DNA from: Larix kaempferi
Lineage: Eukaryota > Streptophyta > Pinopsida > Pinales > Pinaceae
Direction of reading: 5' to 3'
Assembly: GCA_027924585.1 (NCBI GenBank)
Contig: BSBM01000151.1
Location: forward strand, 7,101,501 to 7,165,500
Length of the DNA: 64,000 nt
Shown here: positions 9,801 through 20,083 of the stretch, in pieces
Numbering within the stretch: the stretch's first letter is position 1
Layout of the letters: every line of letters begins with the position of its first letter
Program-made: the position numbers and the translations under genes
The notes under the pieces: model-generated
Databases searched by the model: none
What the model was told of the DNA's origin: nothing
The model's input: the letters and a program-made list of their open reading frames with translations, nothing else

Positions 9801-10619
9801 TTTTATTTACTGCTCACCGAAGGTTTGTTTCCCTGAATAGATGGATTGAACAAGTTTGGATTTTTGTCTTTCCTAAACCATTGGAGTCTATGATTGAGGG
9901 GGAGCAGACTTGGACTCAAGCTACCCACTTGGGGTGGCCTAGTAGAAACCAGGTTAACAAAGTGGGAAGCACGTGGGTTCTTTTGTTTTTTCTGCTCCTC
10001 CTCACATTACACCACTGCATTTCCTCATTTTTTATTTCGATTTTTATTGGGTGCTGTCTTTCTTAGAGTTTCAGACTCTCTCCAACACATGGAGGGGGGG
10101 GGATTCTATTATGTCCTTGTGAATGGATCAACCATATTTTTTCGTGTGTCGATGGAGACCTGTCTATCTCTGGAAGCATGGAGACTCTGCACTTCTTCCC
10201 AGCGGGATAATTGGTTGTCTTCTGTTGGGCATCAACTCTTTCCTCGTTCGGGTAGTCTTGATGGTTTGGATGGTGGGAGATTCGGACATGTGAGCTCACC
10301 CGGAAAGCTACCCTCTACACCTATCTCGAATAATAAGGCTGCGAGGGTTTGGAGAAACCCTAAATCACAGGGGAGCTACGGGCCTCTCAATTCTAACTCA
10401 AACAGCCTTTGAACAGTTATTCAGGGTCATCCAAGACACAGTTGGTTATGTCAATCAAGTGGGGAGACAGGGTAGGAGGTTTGCAAACCAATAACCTCAT
10501 CCATAGAGCTACATGCATACCTAGTTGTCTTCATACAGTCCAGGTAACCCCATCACCTCCGCTCTCATCCTAAGTAAGGTCCCCTTCTCTGTTGCATAGT
10601 CCCTCGGGCACCCCTTCCC
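9801..10619. other. Unassigned segment with a variable G-run
   Basis: Possibly the LINE 5' region, from its position, but no ORF1 domain is recognised. A G-run after CATGGA near 10094 is nine long in units 1 and 3 and ten long in units 2, 4 and 5. This alone changes the apparent reading frames across it (105-172 codons), so I do not call a gene. An AGGGTTT/AAACCCT hairpin with a telo-box-like AAACCCTAA sits at 10347-10364. Equivalents start near 23194, 36592, 49988 and 63386. Confidence 0.4.
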
Positions 10620-11522
10620 TTAGTGTTGACCTGAGAAGGTATGGCTAGTCCCAACTGCTAAACCAAGGATGGATGAGCCCTCATCGGAGCCACCACGAGA
10701 TCCAAACCACATGGTCTCTCTCCCACTGTGATTCGCTCTTGGATCTCCCTCAGCATTGCGGCCAAATGGCTTGTACTGGGACTGGATTTTTGGGCTTCGA
10801 ATCAGGGTTCTCCTATGAATTTTTGGGCATCTCACACTCTTAGATTTTCCCCAGGGTTCAGGTCAATGGATTCCATGACCATATTTCGCTTCTCATATGA
10901 ATTTTCTAGGCGACCTTGGCACACTAAAACGTGGCTTCTCTCCAAGTCGTCATATATGGTTCTTCGTCCTGCTCGGCCTGGGTCCTCCATGAAAGCTCCT
11001 GCCCCCTGGCCAAAAATCCCCTGGGGACTAGGGAGAAATCCCCCAAAGAGGTCGAGTGGATTATGGGTCAAGAAAACCGAGCCCATACCCTTCCTTACGA
11101 ATTTCAGGGCTTCCGATAATCCATCACTCTCATGGATTGACTTTGTCACCCACTCCCTTAGAACAGAAAGAAATGTCAGCAAGGAAGGTCAAATGGTTTC
11201 TCAGGGTGACATATGCTAGCCTAGGGTTCAATCCCAAAACCCCTCACCTCTCCCAAGTGGATACACATAGACCCCTCATTTAGTTGCATCCATAACAAGC
11301 CCCTTGGTATTTTTATTGCATGAGATCTGTTTACATCATTTTTACAATTTCCAAGGCTCAATAGCACATGGATAACACAATATCAACTACTTTCCGCTTA
11401 AAGGTTAGCATTCACAAGCAGGTCCTTGGCCTTGAGCTCCACGCTAGGAATCATACATCACATGTATACAATATTTACATTAAAATCCAATACATCCGAA
11501 GGCTCAAAATGGGGGTATTACA
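10620..11522 (-). mobile_element. Possible minus-strand LTR fragment (TGTAATACCC end), unit 1
   Basis: Read on the minus strand, the segment begins TGTAATACCCCCATTTTGAG at 11522. That opening is typical of plant Ty3/gypsy LTRs of the Tekay/Del type. An AATAAA occurs about 205 bases further in (near 11317). The composition changes from AT-rich to GC-richer with two long open but unrecognised frames (minus 10832-11182, plus 10728-11219), which I do not call genes. The other LTR end and a target-site duplication were not found, so the element would be truncated. It abuts the LINE ORF1 tail at 11523. The 21-base donor of the LINE filler (11438-11458) lies inside it. Confidence 0.33.
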
Positions 11523-11882
11523 CCTGGATATTTCTATCTTTGCTTCCCCTATCGAAGACCATCATGTATCATTAGGGAACTCTAGCTCTCCTTCTGTTGG
11601 ACCTTTTGATAAATCCCCACTATCTACTTTTGTGGATTTTCCAGATGATAGCGCACACTCTATCCCTATATCCTCGATCCAATGTCCTAATGTTACCACC
11701 CGGAGGAAAAATGAACCCAATTAATTGGATGGTTCCACTCATAGCAAATGGGTTAACCCTCAGATATCCTCTATCCAGTCAGCGGCTGCGGCTTTATCTT
11801 ATGACTCTCCTAATGTATAGAAAATTGGGGCCCTTGGCACAGAAAATCCCTCTGTACAACAATATCCATGATTATTCTTTGA

Positions 11883-12780
11883 TTGAATACTCAAGGGATT
11901 GGAAATGCCCCTAAGCGAATTGCATTCAAAGGACTTTTAGATTTGGTGAAACCAGATATTATATTGTTGCAAGAGACCATGACCATTGCTTTTAATGCTT
12001 GTTATTTCTTCCTTAAAATCAAGCCCAGCTGGAAATGCTGTGGGTTAGATTCAAACAGACTATTGGGAGGCCTCCTATCGGTTTGGAACCCTTCTCTGGT
12101 TGAAGTTTATACCTTTAAATATGTTGTGGGCATTCTTTTGGAGGGTCGGGTCGTGGGAATTAATCACTCCATCAATGTTTTGAACATTTATCGGCCTTAT
12201 AACAATAGGTGTAATTTTTGGGATCACATTTCATAGTATGCGTTGCTTAACAATCAATCATTAATTTTTGCGGGTGATCTTAAGCTAACGTTATTGTTGG
12301 AGCATATTTCGGGTTACAACATTATTGTTCCACGCTAGGAATCATACATTCTTTTGGAGGGTCGGGTCGTGGGAATTAATCACTCCATCAATGTTTTGAA
12401 CATTTATTGGCCTTATAACAATAGGTGTACTTTTTGGGATCACATTTCATAGTATGCGTTGCTTAACAATCAATCATTGATTTTTGCGGGTGATCTTAAG
12501 CTAACGTTATTGTCGGAGCAGATTTCGGGTTACAACATTACTGTTGACCCATTGGCACAATATTTCATTTCTCTTTTCGAGAATTATAGTCCTTTTGATG
12601 TTTGATCTAACATTATCACCCCTACTTGGTCAAACGCTCGAGTATGTAGAGCAGGAGTGGCCAAGCAACTAAATCGTTTTTTGATGGAAGACAGTGTTGG
12701 GAATGCACTTGGGCCTTGTCGTACTTGGACTATTCCGATAGGGGTCTCGGACAACAAAGCTATTGCTCTCCAATTGGAAT
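11883..12780 (+). pseudogene. LINE endonuclease (EEP) domain, disrupted, first full copy
   Basis: Opens with NTQGIGNAPKR, then KPDIILLQETM (the Glu of the QET motif is catalytic in apurinic-type endonucleases), then NVLNIYRPYNN. The frame stops at TAG 12234-12236, just before the region that would carry the GDFN motif, here AGDLKLTLL. A 216-base direct duplication splits the domain. The later part (TWSNARV, AKQLNRFLMED) is typical of plant LINE endonuclease ends and appears in other frames. Equivalent blocks start at 25277, 38674 and 52071. Confidence 0.85.
12132..12547 (+). repeat. 216-bp direct duplication inside the LINE endonuclease, with filler at the junction
   Basis: The sequence from 12132 repeats from 12348 with a few differences (TTATCGG against TTATTGG, GTAATT against GTACTT). 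Between the copies lies a 21-base block (12329-12349) that also occurs at 11438-11458, about 0.9 kb upstream. The junction therefore carries filler copied from nearby, as in template-switch repair. Present in every unit: 25526, 38923 and 52320. Confidence 0.85.
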
Positions 12781-13413
12781 ATGGATTTCAAATGTTGTTC
12801 TCACTCTTACCCCTTTAAATTCAATCGCACTTGGATCAAAGGCCCTACATTCGGTGAGTTGGTCGCAAATTTTTGGGTATCCTATGTTGTTCACAAGCCT
12901 AGGTCCCCACTGCAAGTATTGATCAAGAAGATCCAACTTCTTAGAGTTGATGTGGTCAAATGGGAAAAGGAGGAAAAGAAAGCTAATTCTGTAGAAATGG
13001 TGGATATTGAAAGATAAATTCTGGAGATAGAAGGAGTGGTCAATGGGAACCTTTTCTCTTCGATCAAGAAGGAGAGGCTTCTATCTTTGGAATCGAAGAA
13101 GGCTAAGATTCTTCACCAAATTGAAGCTACCTGGCGACTTAAAAGCATAGCACTTTGGGTCTCTCTTGGAGACACTAATACCAAGTTTCTTAAATGCTAT
13201 GCCTCACACCATAGAGTCACGAAATTGATATGGGAATTGAGAAACATAGCAGATATTCTTGTGAACGATTGGAGAGATCTTAAGGAGGAAGCAATCCATC
13301 ACTTTAAAGACACTTATCAACAAGAGTCAAATGCTATTTTTTCTAATCAATTGAAGGCGCTCTGATTATATCCTTAGTTATTCACCAATGTTGAAGGAAG
13401 GGATGCTGGGAAG

Positions 13414-14404
13414 GTGGTCTCTCTAGACGAGATCAAAGAAATTCTGCAAAAAATTATCAACGACAAGAGGCCCGGTCCCAAGGAGTGGACAATGAACTTC
13501 TTCCTACAGTTTTTTGATTTGGTTGGACCATATCTTCATAGGGCCATTGAAGATTCTAGATTGAAGGAAACCACCCCTACTAACTTGAATACTACCTACA
13601 AGACTCCAATACCTAAGAAGGACCTACCGAATACATTCCATGACTATCAGTTGATTTTGCTACTCAATTTGATCTATAAATTCATTTCCAAAATCATATC
13701 CAACAGGACCAAACTTGTCTTGGAGATTTTTATCTCTGCGGAATAGTGTGGCTTCTTATCGAATCATCAATTTCTGGAGTCAGACCTGGAGACAATGCGA
13801 GTTTCTCAGGAATTCCTTCACTTGGTAAAAGATAAGAACCTTCAAGCCCTTATCTTAAAAATGGACCTCATCAAGGCTTACGGCTATGTGGATTGCTCCT
13901 TCTTAGGATTTGTGTTGATTCATGATTACTATTCCTACGAAAGTCACGAACTGGATCATGTCTTGCATATGTTCTACATCTTACGTTGTCCTCATCAATG
14001 GTTCTCCATCAAGAAATTTTCACACTACCCAGGGGTTGAGATAGGGATGCCCATTGTCCTTGTTATTATTCTTACTGGTAATCGAGGGTTTGAGTAATCT
14101 CATTGGAAATGGTAAGACTGAGGGGAAGATTCAAGGTATTGAGATTACTCGTAACCTCTCTATTACCCACATTCTATTCGTAGATGATGATTTAAATTTT
14201 GGGATTGACTTGACATTTGAATGGAAATTTTTTAAATGTATTATTGACCTGCTCTGCAAGGCCACGAGGATGTCCATAAGTATACACAAGTCTATGTTTC
14301 TTGTTAACTGTGCTGATGCAGGACTTATTGCTTCTGTCCGAGATATTTTTCTTTTCATATGGAGTCTATTGATTCAGAATTTTAGTATCTCGTATATTTC
14401 CTGA
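13414..14404 (+). pseudogene. LINE reverse transcriptase domain, disrupted, first full copy
   Basis: Two overlapping frames. 13414-14097 carries PGPKEWTMNFF, IPKKDLPNTFHDYQ and KMDLIKAY, and is interrupted by TAG at 13744. 14054-14404 carries LLLFLLVIEGLSNLI and ITHILFVDDDL. The catalytic Asp of motif A and the two Asp of motif C remain, but the QGDPLSP segment between them is lost at the frame change. No single translated RT is possible. Confidence 0.88.
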
Positions 14405-15014
14405 AACCCAATTTTTATGAAAAGAAGGATTGGCACTGGTGGATTGATTGGCGCCGGCTGACAGATGGATAAATCATTGGTCCTTCTGTTGGTTGTCCGT
14501 GGGTGGAAGACTAGTATTGGCCAAATCGGTTCTACAAAGCCTACCAGTATTTTGGTTCTCACTTTTTGTGATACTCGTAGGGGTTGTGAAGGTTATTGGG
14601 AAGAATCTCTTTCAGTTTATTTGGGCAGGCCGAACTTAGGATTCCAAGATTCATGATCTATCTTCATGGGACAGTTTATCCCATCGACTAAATTTGTGGG
14701 GATGGGGTCTGAAAAATATTGGATCTCTTTAGTTTGGCCCCCCATGCCAAAAGTATTTGGAGGTGTATTTTTGGGGATGGATTATGGAGCATAACATAAT
14801 TATAGGTTGCCTCATTCATTAGTTAATTTTCTACACTCCTGTAATCTCATGTTCCTTTCTCAGATCCACCGACCACTTGTGAGTCACTCTTCGGTTTCTT
14901 ATTGGTGCAATGCTAGTGAGATGGGAGTGCCACTAGATTTATCGGATGAATGGTCTCATTAAATTCTTATGTTGAATAGAGTGGGTATCACCTTTTTCAG
15001 ATTCAGTAGATATA

Positions 15015-15470
15015 GTGATTGGGGAAGGAGTTAAATCTTTTGAAGTACTTGCATCGAAGAAAGCATATGAGGTTCTTATAAATGGGGTAGCGCCTGTTTA
15101 TCACAAATGGTCATCGAACTATATTTGGAAATGCCACATCCCTTTGAATATTAAGTGCTTCACCTGGATCTGTTTGGAGAACAAAATCCTCATGTGGGAT
15201 AACCTCACCAAACGAGGATTTTCTAGTCCTGTTCGTTGTGTTCTCTGTTTGAGGGGGCTGGAATCTGTGTCACACTTATTTGTTCACTGTCATTTCGTTA
15301 GGCTGTTGTGGAGCGAGATTGAACATGCACTTAATTTTACAAGGGTATGGTGTAGTAATAGTCTTCGGGGCTGTTTGTACAATTGGTTTTATAACAAGCC
15401 TCCATTCAAGGATCTCCCATTTTTCCTTATTTGGGAGGTGTGGAAAGCCCGCAATAGATGCATATTCTAG
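15015..15470 (+). pseudogene. LINE zinc-binding RT domain (zf-RVT type), open
   Basis: Open for about 150 codons, one of the best preserved blocks of the element. It contains WKCHIPLNIKCFTWICLENKI, the Cys/His set RCVLC and SHLFVHCHF, and WEVWKARNRCIF. These match the plant LINE zinc-binding domain that lies between reverse transcriptase and RNase H. The open frame is residual; no start context or separate gene is implied. Equivalents lie at 1618, 28409, 41806 and 55270 (frameshifted). Confidence 0.85.
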
Positions 15471-15577
15471 GATGTAAAACCTTCCGTGCACTCGGTTTTC
15501 CTTCGGGTCATTAGTGCAGTTTATGAATTCGCTGCTGTTCCCTCATTTAAACCTCCGAGGTCTTTTAATAAGCAGGG

Positions 15578-15934
15578 ATGGTTCTCCACATTTTTTATAG
15601 TTGTCATTTCACACTTAAGATGGGCGTCGGTTCAGGAAGCAATAATGAGGCCGAATTTTTGGCGTTATGGGGCCTTTTATGGTTCGCTAAGTGCAGGGAT
15701 ATTCTCATAATTCAAATCTTCGGTGACTTCAAGGTGGCGGTTGATTGGGCCGCGAAAGCTACATAGATTCATCTCACTGGGTATGACCACTCGATGGATT
15801 GACTTCGGGCTGTAATCATTGATTTTGAGGAGATCCACTTTTCTAAACTTTTTAGAGAATTTGAAGAATTAGCACACCAACTATCCAAGGAGGCTACATG
15901 ACAAATGGACTGTTATATTTCATTTGAAAAATGA
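15578..15934 (+). pseudogene. LINE RNase H domain, degraded
   Basis: SGSNNEAEFLALWGLLWFAKCRD and IIQIFGDFKVAVDW fit the second half of the plant-type RNase H in LINEs, with the catalytic Glu and Asp retained. The first half of the domain, upstream of 15578, lies in shifted frames. The frame ends at a TAG (15764-15766); further RNase H-like residues (ELAHQLSKEAT) follow in frame. Confidence 0.75.
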
Positions 15935-16247
15935 TCTGAAAATGCATCGGTGGACGAGGGTGCGGAAAAATATTTCTACAGTAGGCCCATCTAGTATGTT
16001 TTTTACCTTTTGTATGGAAGCTACGCTATGTATGTAACAATTATTATATTTGTCGATGGCATACAATGTTAGGCAGACATTCCAGACTTGTAGATGTTAT
16101 TGTATCATTCACGTTTCCATTTTTGGTGGGCTAAGAGGTTTGAGTTGTATTCTCTATATTACAACCTTATTGAAGTAACTTTGATTCTAAAACGAATATC
16201 AAATTGCAACTTTATTCTTATTGGAAAATAAATGTGTGATTTTTAGG

Positions 16248-16360
16248 CGAAAGCTAAGCATTGAGCTGCAGAGCATTAAATGCAGCGGCTCAATGCTTAG
16301 GGTCCATTGGATTTGGAGACCGCCGCATTTAATGCTCCGCAGCTCAATGCTTAGCTTTCG
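16248..16360. repeat. 113-bp MITE-like hairpin, unit 2
   Basis: Same structure, with an extra mismatch in the left arm (GCAGCGG in place of GCGGCGG near 16283). Confidence 0.6.
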
Positions 16361-16554
16361 GCTAATTTTTAAACCATTGTACGACCACCTTGGTAGAGAT
16401 GAACGCCCCTAGCTCCTTGATAGTATCAAAATGTGCATTGAGCATTCCTAAAAGGTATGTCATGGCGCTATAAGTCAGTTTAAAATAACTCTTAAAACAA
16501 ATGGGAAAAAATTAACGCAACAAACATCGATTCGCAAAACGACACGTACGATTT

Positions 16555-16635
16555 ATGACCGTTGATTCGCATCGGTATTTATTGCAGTTGGGAGAGTTCA
16601 TCTCCATATTCATATTCAGATTAAACCATTTGTGA
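16555..16635 (+). promoter_or_regulatory. 5' region of U-box-like gene copy 2: upstream ORF
   Basis: Same 26-codon upstream ORF as in copy 1, ATG at 16555 and TGA at 16633-16635, with both TGACCGTTGA motifs retained (16556-16565 and 16633-16642). Confidence 0.33.
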
Positions 16636-16661
16636 CCGTTGAACAGAAAAAGGAAATAGAC

Positions 16662-18179
16662 ATGGAGAGCGACATGGAAATGGCACCCGAAAAATATATG
16701 GATATGATCAGTGAGGACTTTGCTTATGACCCGGTTCGATTACCACTTGACCAAGATTCGACTCAGACTCTTTATGACAGAAAAACTTTGGAGAGCATCT
16801 GGGAAACTGCACGTGAGGCTCGAAACCCCTACACCAGACAATGGTTCGACGTAAAATATGCCATTCCTCAGACGGAATTGAGGAAAGAGATGGAAGAGTA
16901 CATTAATCTTCGGAACATTCCCATAAATGCCAAGATCGATGTAATTGCAGACTATACAAAAATTCTGGAGGAGGGCGAGATGAAGCAACTTCTAGAAACG
17001 TTGCGTCCAGACAACTACACATTGCCAAAATCATACTGGAATATGACATGGAAGACAATTAATCTTATACGATTGTATTGTCAATCGAATGTGCAAAACA
17101 TTGAGACATTCAGAAATTTAAATGGCTACACATATTTTACAGAGATCCTCGCAAAAGTGAACGAGTATTTCATCATTCACAACTATAGCAACTATACAGA
17201 TATTAGGAAATTAGACTCTGCTTCTATGAATATTTGTAAGGAAATCCTAAGGCTCCTTGACTTGATTGGCCTGATATCATCGGACATAGTTGGAGAAAAC
17301 TCCATGGGATATGATACGATTAAAAGCTTGATCAACATTATTTGGTATTTTTATTTTTATAATCTCGGTTTTGTGAAAATCGGGACGATTGTTTTGAGAC
17401 TTTATTCTATAATATTCGATGAGTTGGCTACCGATACTCTGAATGTTCTCGGATGGCAAGGTTACTTGAACGCTTTACAAGGTGAAGAAAGTCAGGGGCC
17501 GGTTAGCCTACTTAGTGTTGTCATTAATAAGTTTTCTTTCACCAATGAAAACGGTGAGAGGGATGTAAGGAGTATTCTTAGTGAAGATTTGAATCACGGA
17601 ATTGCTATTCTGCGAAGATATTTTCTGTATAGTAATGGCTATAACCATGAGTACGCAGCAGCAGTAGGTGATCTATACGCAGCAGCAGTAGCTGATGCCC
17701 TAAGTCTCTGCATCTCAAGGGAGATTGAGATATCGGACGAGAGAGAATTTACGGAAGGACAAATGCGCGAAGCCCGAACTGAGAGACTCCATAACTCTCA
17801 GGCCTTAAAAAAGGGTTTAAGGCTTATCTATGAAATAATTTCGGTAGGAGGAATGCTAGCTGATATTCTACAAGGTACCCAGATAGTGAAAAATATCGTA
17901 GATAATATGTTGAGGCTGCATTTAACATTTGTATGTGAGAAAGAAGGGTGTATCAAATTTGCCTGCTGCGTTCACACCAGAAGAATTGTAATTCTTGTAT
18001 TGGAGATCCTCCGAAACGTCTCCGAGAGAGGAGGAGTGCTATTTGGTATTGATCCTGTCCGCATATTCTCTGAAATAGTTGAGCGCACTACTTCCAAGAA
18101 TCCCGCGTTCTGTGTTGAAGATTTAATGGATCATTTCTCTCCTGCATTTTGTGACTTCTACATGAATGGCTGGCTGTAA
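16662..18179 (+). CDS. U-box-like E3 ubiquitin ligase-family protein, copy 2 (505 aa)
   Basis: Encodes the same 505-residue protein as the copy at 3267, with no amino-acid change. It has the same 5' region with an upstream ORF (16555-16635) and the same hairpin about 300 bp upstream. This copy is distinctive downstream. After the TAA, the same frame continues without a further stop to 18401, because the A-run at 18278-18285 has eight A rather than nine. The stop therefore appears to be recent and to cut off a C-terminal segment. The fold assignment rests on the U-box motifs DPVRLP, YDR and NPYTRQ near the N-terminus. Confidence 0.78.
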   Translation: MESDMEMAPEKYMDMISEDFAYDPVRLPLDQDSTQTLYDRKTLESIWETAREARNPYTRQWFDVKYAIPQTELRKEMEEYINLRNIPINAKIDVIADYTKILEEGEMKQLLETLRPDNYTLPKSYWNMTWKTINLIRLYCQSNVQNIETFRNLNGYTYFTEILAKVNEYFIIHNYSNYTDIRKLDSASMNICKEILRLLDLIGLISSDIVGENSMGYDTIKSLINIIWYFYFYNLGFVKIGTIVLRLYSIIFDELATDTLNVLGWQGYLNALQGEESQGPVSLLSVVINKFSFTNENGERDVRSILSEDLNHGIAILRRYFLYSNGYNHEYAAAVGDLYAAAVADALSLCISREIEISDEREFTEGQMREARTERLHNSQALKKGLRLIYEIISVGGMLADILQGTQIVKNIVDNMLRLHLTFVCEKEGCIKFACCVHTRRIVILVLEILRNVSERGGVLFGIDPVRIFSEIVERTTSKNPAFCVEDLMDHFSPAFCDFYMNGWL

Positions 18180-18401
18180 ACCTTAATGGATCATTTCTCT
18201 CATGCATTTTTTTCAATAATAAGGGATTGTGAAAGTTCACTTAGACTTCTCTGCTTGAAACAAATGGACGATGTTACAAAAAAAACCTTATTTCATTGGA
18301 GAAATCATGAAATTGTTTTTCTCTTGAAACAAATAGAGCACGTTCCCAAAGAAATCCTTGTTATTTTCGAGAAATTATTAAACTGCTCTACAAATTCTTG
18401 A
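18180..18401 (+). pseudogene. Open in-frame C-terminal remnant after the stop, copy 2
   Basis: Only this copy keeps the frame open for 71 codons from the ATG at 18186, through an eight-A run (18278-18285), to a TGA at 18399-18401. The segment is leucine- and isoleucine-rich with heptad-like spacing (LLKQIEHVPKEILVIFEKLL). This suits one more helical repeat of the upstream protein. It would be reached only by stop-codon readthrough or independent initiation. Confidence 0.55.
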
Positions 18402-18505
18402 GATCAGTTATCATTTGTTTAAATTTCTTAAAGATATCATTTTCCTACTCCGATTTCAAATTAAGAATCTATATAATAATCTAATATTTTCTTAGCTCCA
18501 AGTAG

Positions 18506-19038
18506 TTAAACGCAATATAAGCTTCTTTTTGGTTTGTTTGTCACCATTCTGAAAAGTGGCCGAAACTAACTCGCCAAAACTACTACTTGAAACGTAGTTT
18601 TCCTCACTTCTCAAAGTTCGGTTCAATGAGGAAATATTTGGAATGCATTCACGCCCAGTGAACGGTTCCTGTATGACAATGAATTCATAAAATTGATTAT
18701 GAATGGATTCAAAATAATTTACCATTATTAACATATCATTAAAACTAATTAACATATTAATAATTTATCAATATTAACATATCATTAGAACTAACGAAGT
18801 GCTTAAATGCAATAGCTTAGAACTTTTTTGGTTTGTTTGTCACCTTTCTGAAAAGTGGCCTGAAAAAGATATCATTAGAACTAACTGCCAAAACTACTTC
18901 TACTTGAAACGTAGTTTTTCTCACTTCCCAAAGTTCTGTGGAATGAGGAAATATTTGGAATGCATTCGGGCCCAGTGAACGGTTCATGTATGATTATGAA
19001 TTCATAAAGTTAATTATGAATGGATTCAATATAATTTA
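18506..19038. repeat. Diverged tandem duplication, unit 2
   Basis: Same pair of blocks, with B-type markers ATTCAAAATAATTT near 18708 and CTAACGAAG near 18791. Confidence 0.8.
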
Positions 19039-19686
19039 GAATTACTTATATTCCAATTATTTTGTTTTTAGTTAATATTTATTCAGTTTTGAATTAGTAA
19101 TTTAATACCTCTTAAGAGTACATCTATTCACTATATTTTTTATTTTATGTTTCATAGACAATTCAAACAACAAACCCATTTTTATTAAAAATATTTGCCT
19201 CATTTTTATTTACATATATGTCAATGTACACAAATCTTATGATAAAGAAGAAGAATTCTTGTATTTCCTTTTATCATAATCACATACTTATATTCATTAA
19301 GATAAATAACTATATTTATTATTATATTCATTCAGATCAATGCCATGTGTAAATCCATAATAGAGTATAGAGTAATCGTGAAGATTATTGTGGTGTCCGA
19401 GGCAAAATTAATAAGAACTAAAATATGCTCAACAAGTTTGCATTTTGAAGTGAATTCAAATAGATTCAAATCTAAGGGATTTTCATTTATTTGTTACTTG
19501 GATGGAGTGTGATTTGGAAATTAATTGAATGAAGAGAAATTTGGTTTTTTGTCTCACTAAATTACAACATTTACTAAAAGTTTTTATTAAGTCCAAATTG
19601 TAATATATCTATCATATATCACACAAAAAAATAACACAACAAAAACTCACAGCAAGAGGGGGCGCTTATCCGAGTAGCGGGTTGTT

Positions 19687-20083
19687 GAGAGAGGGATGCC
19701 CATTATCCTTGCTATTATTCTTACTCCTAATCGAGGGTTTGAGTCATCTCATTGGAAATGCTAAGACTCAGGGGAAGATTCAAGGTATTCAGATTGATTT
19801 TAAGATAAGGGACTAAGTTGGAAAATTGGAAGCGGTAAGCAGAACTATTTATTGGCATAGATCTCGTTATGGGAGTTTAACATTATTATAGGTTGTGTGA
19901 TTCAATACTCAATCTTCTACACTCCTGTACTCTCATATTTCTTTCTCAGATCTGTCGACCACTTGTGAGTCACTCTTCGGTTTCTTATGTTTCAAATAGA
20001 GCTCGTATCACCATTTCAGATTGTGAGGATGCAGTGATTTGGGAAGGAGTTAAATCTTTTGGAGTACTCAAAGGGAAGAAGCA
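19687..20083 (+). mobile_element. Second LINE scrap, unit 2
   Basis: Same three-block structure, with ATCTCGTT near 19862 in place of the ATCTGGTT of units 1 and 3. Confidence 0.8.

Larger units (their letters stand above)
1..13397. repeat. Tandem megasatellite unit 1 (13397 bp)
   Basis: First full unit of a head-to-tail array. The sequence at position 1 recurs at 13398, 26792, 40189 and 53586. The phase is arbitrary because the window opens inside the LINE reverse transcriptase. The unit carries one U-box-like gene, one hairpin, one LINE scrap, one ZIP-like exon relic and LINE halves at both ends. It is an A-type unit at the alternating marker sites, for example CGTCTT near 5715 and CAGTATT near 9031. 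Private variants include a CCTAGG near 12898 where the other units have TCTAGG. Confidence 0.98.
11523..15934 (+). mobile_element. L1-type plant LINE, ORF1 tail through RNase H, decayed (units 1/2)
   Basis: First complete view of the element. A Ser/Pro-rich ORF1 tail (11523-11724) is followed by endonuclease (11883-12780, with an internal duplication), a linker (12763-13365), reverse transcriptase (13414-14404), zinc-binding RT domain (15015-15470) and RNase H (about 15578-15766). Several stops and frameshifts break ORF2. This copy has an extra nonsense TAG at 13744-13746 (a Gln codon elsewhere), shared with the copy at 53932. It has another at about 15898 (TGA in place of GGA). A poly(A) tail and target-site duplication are not evident. 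Confidence 0.95.

Noticed and set aside
9894-10412. 172-codon frame across the G-run
   Set aside because: The frame exists only with nine G; units with ten G break it into other frames. No known domain.
10728-11219. 163-codon frame on the plus strand and 116-codon frame on the minus strand (10832-11182)
   Set aside because: Neither has a recognisable domain, and they overlap each other in a segment that looks like LTR sequence. Openness over about 350-490 bases in GC-richer DNA is not enough to call a gene.
15015-15470. The 151-codon zinc-binding frame as a separate functional gene
   Set aside because: It is the internal zf-RVT domain of the LINE, in collinear order between the RT and RNase H remnants.
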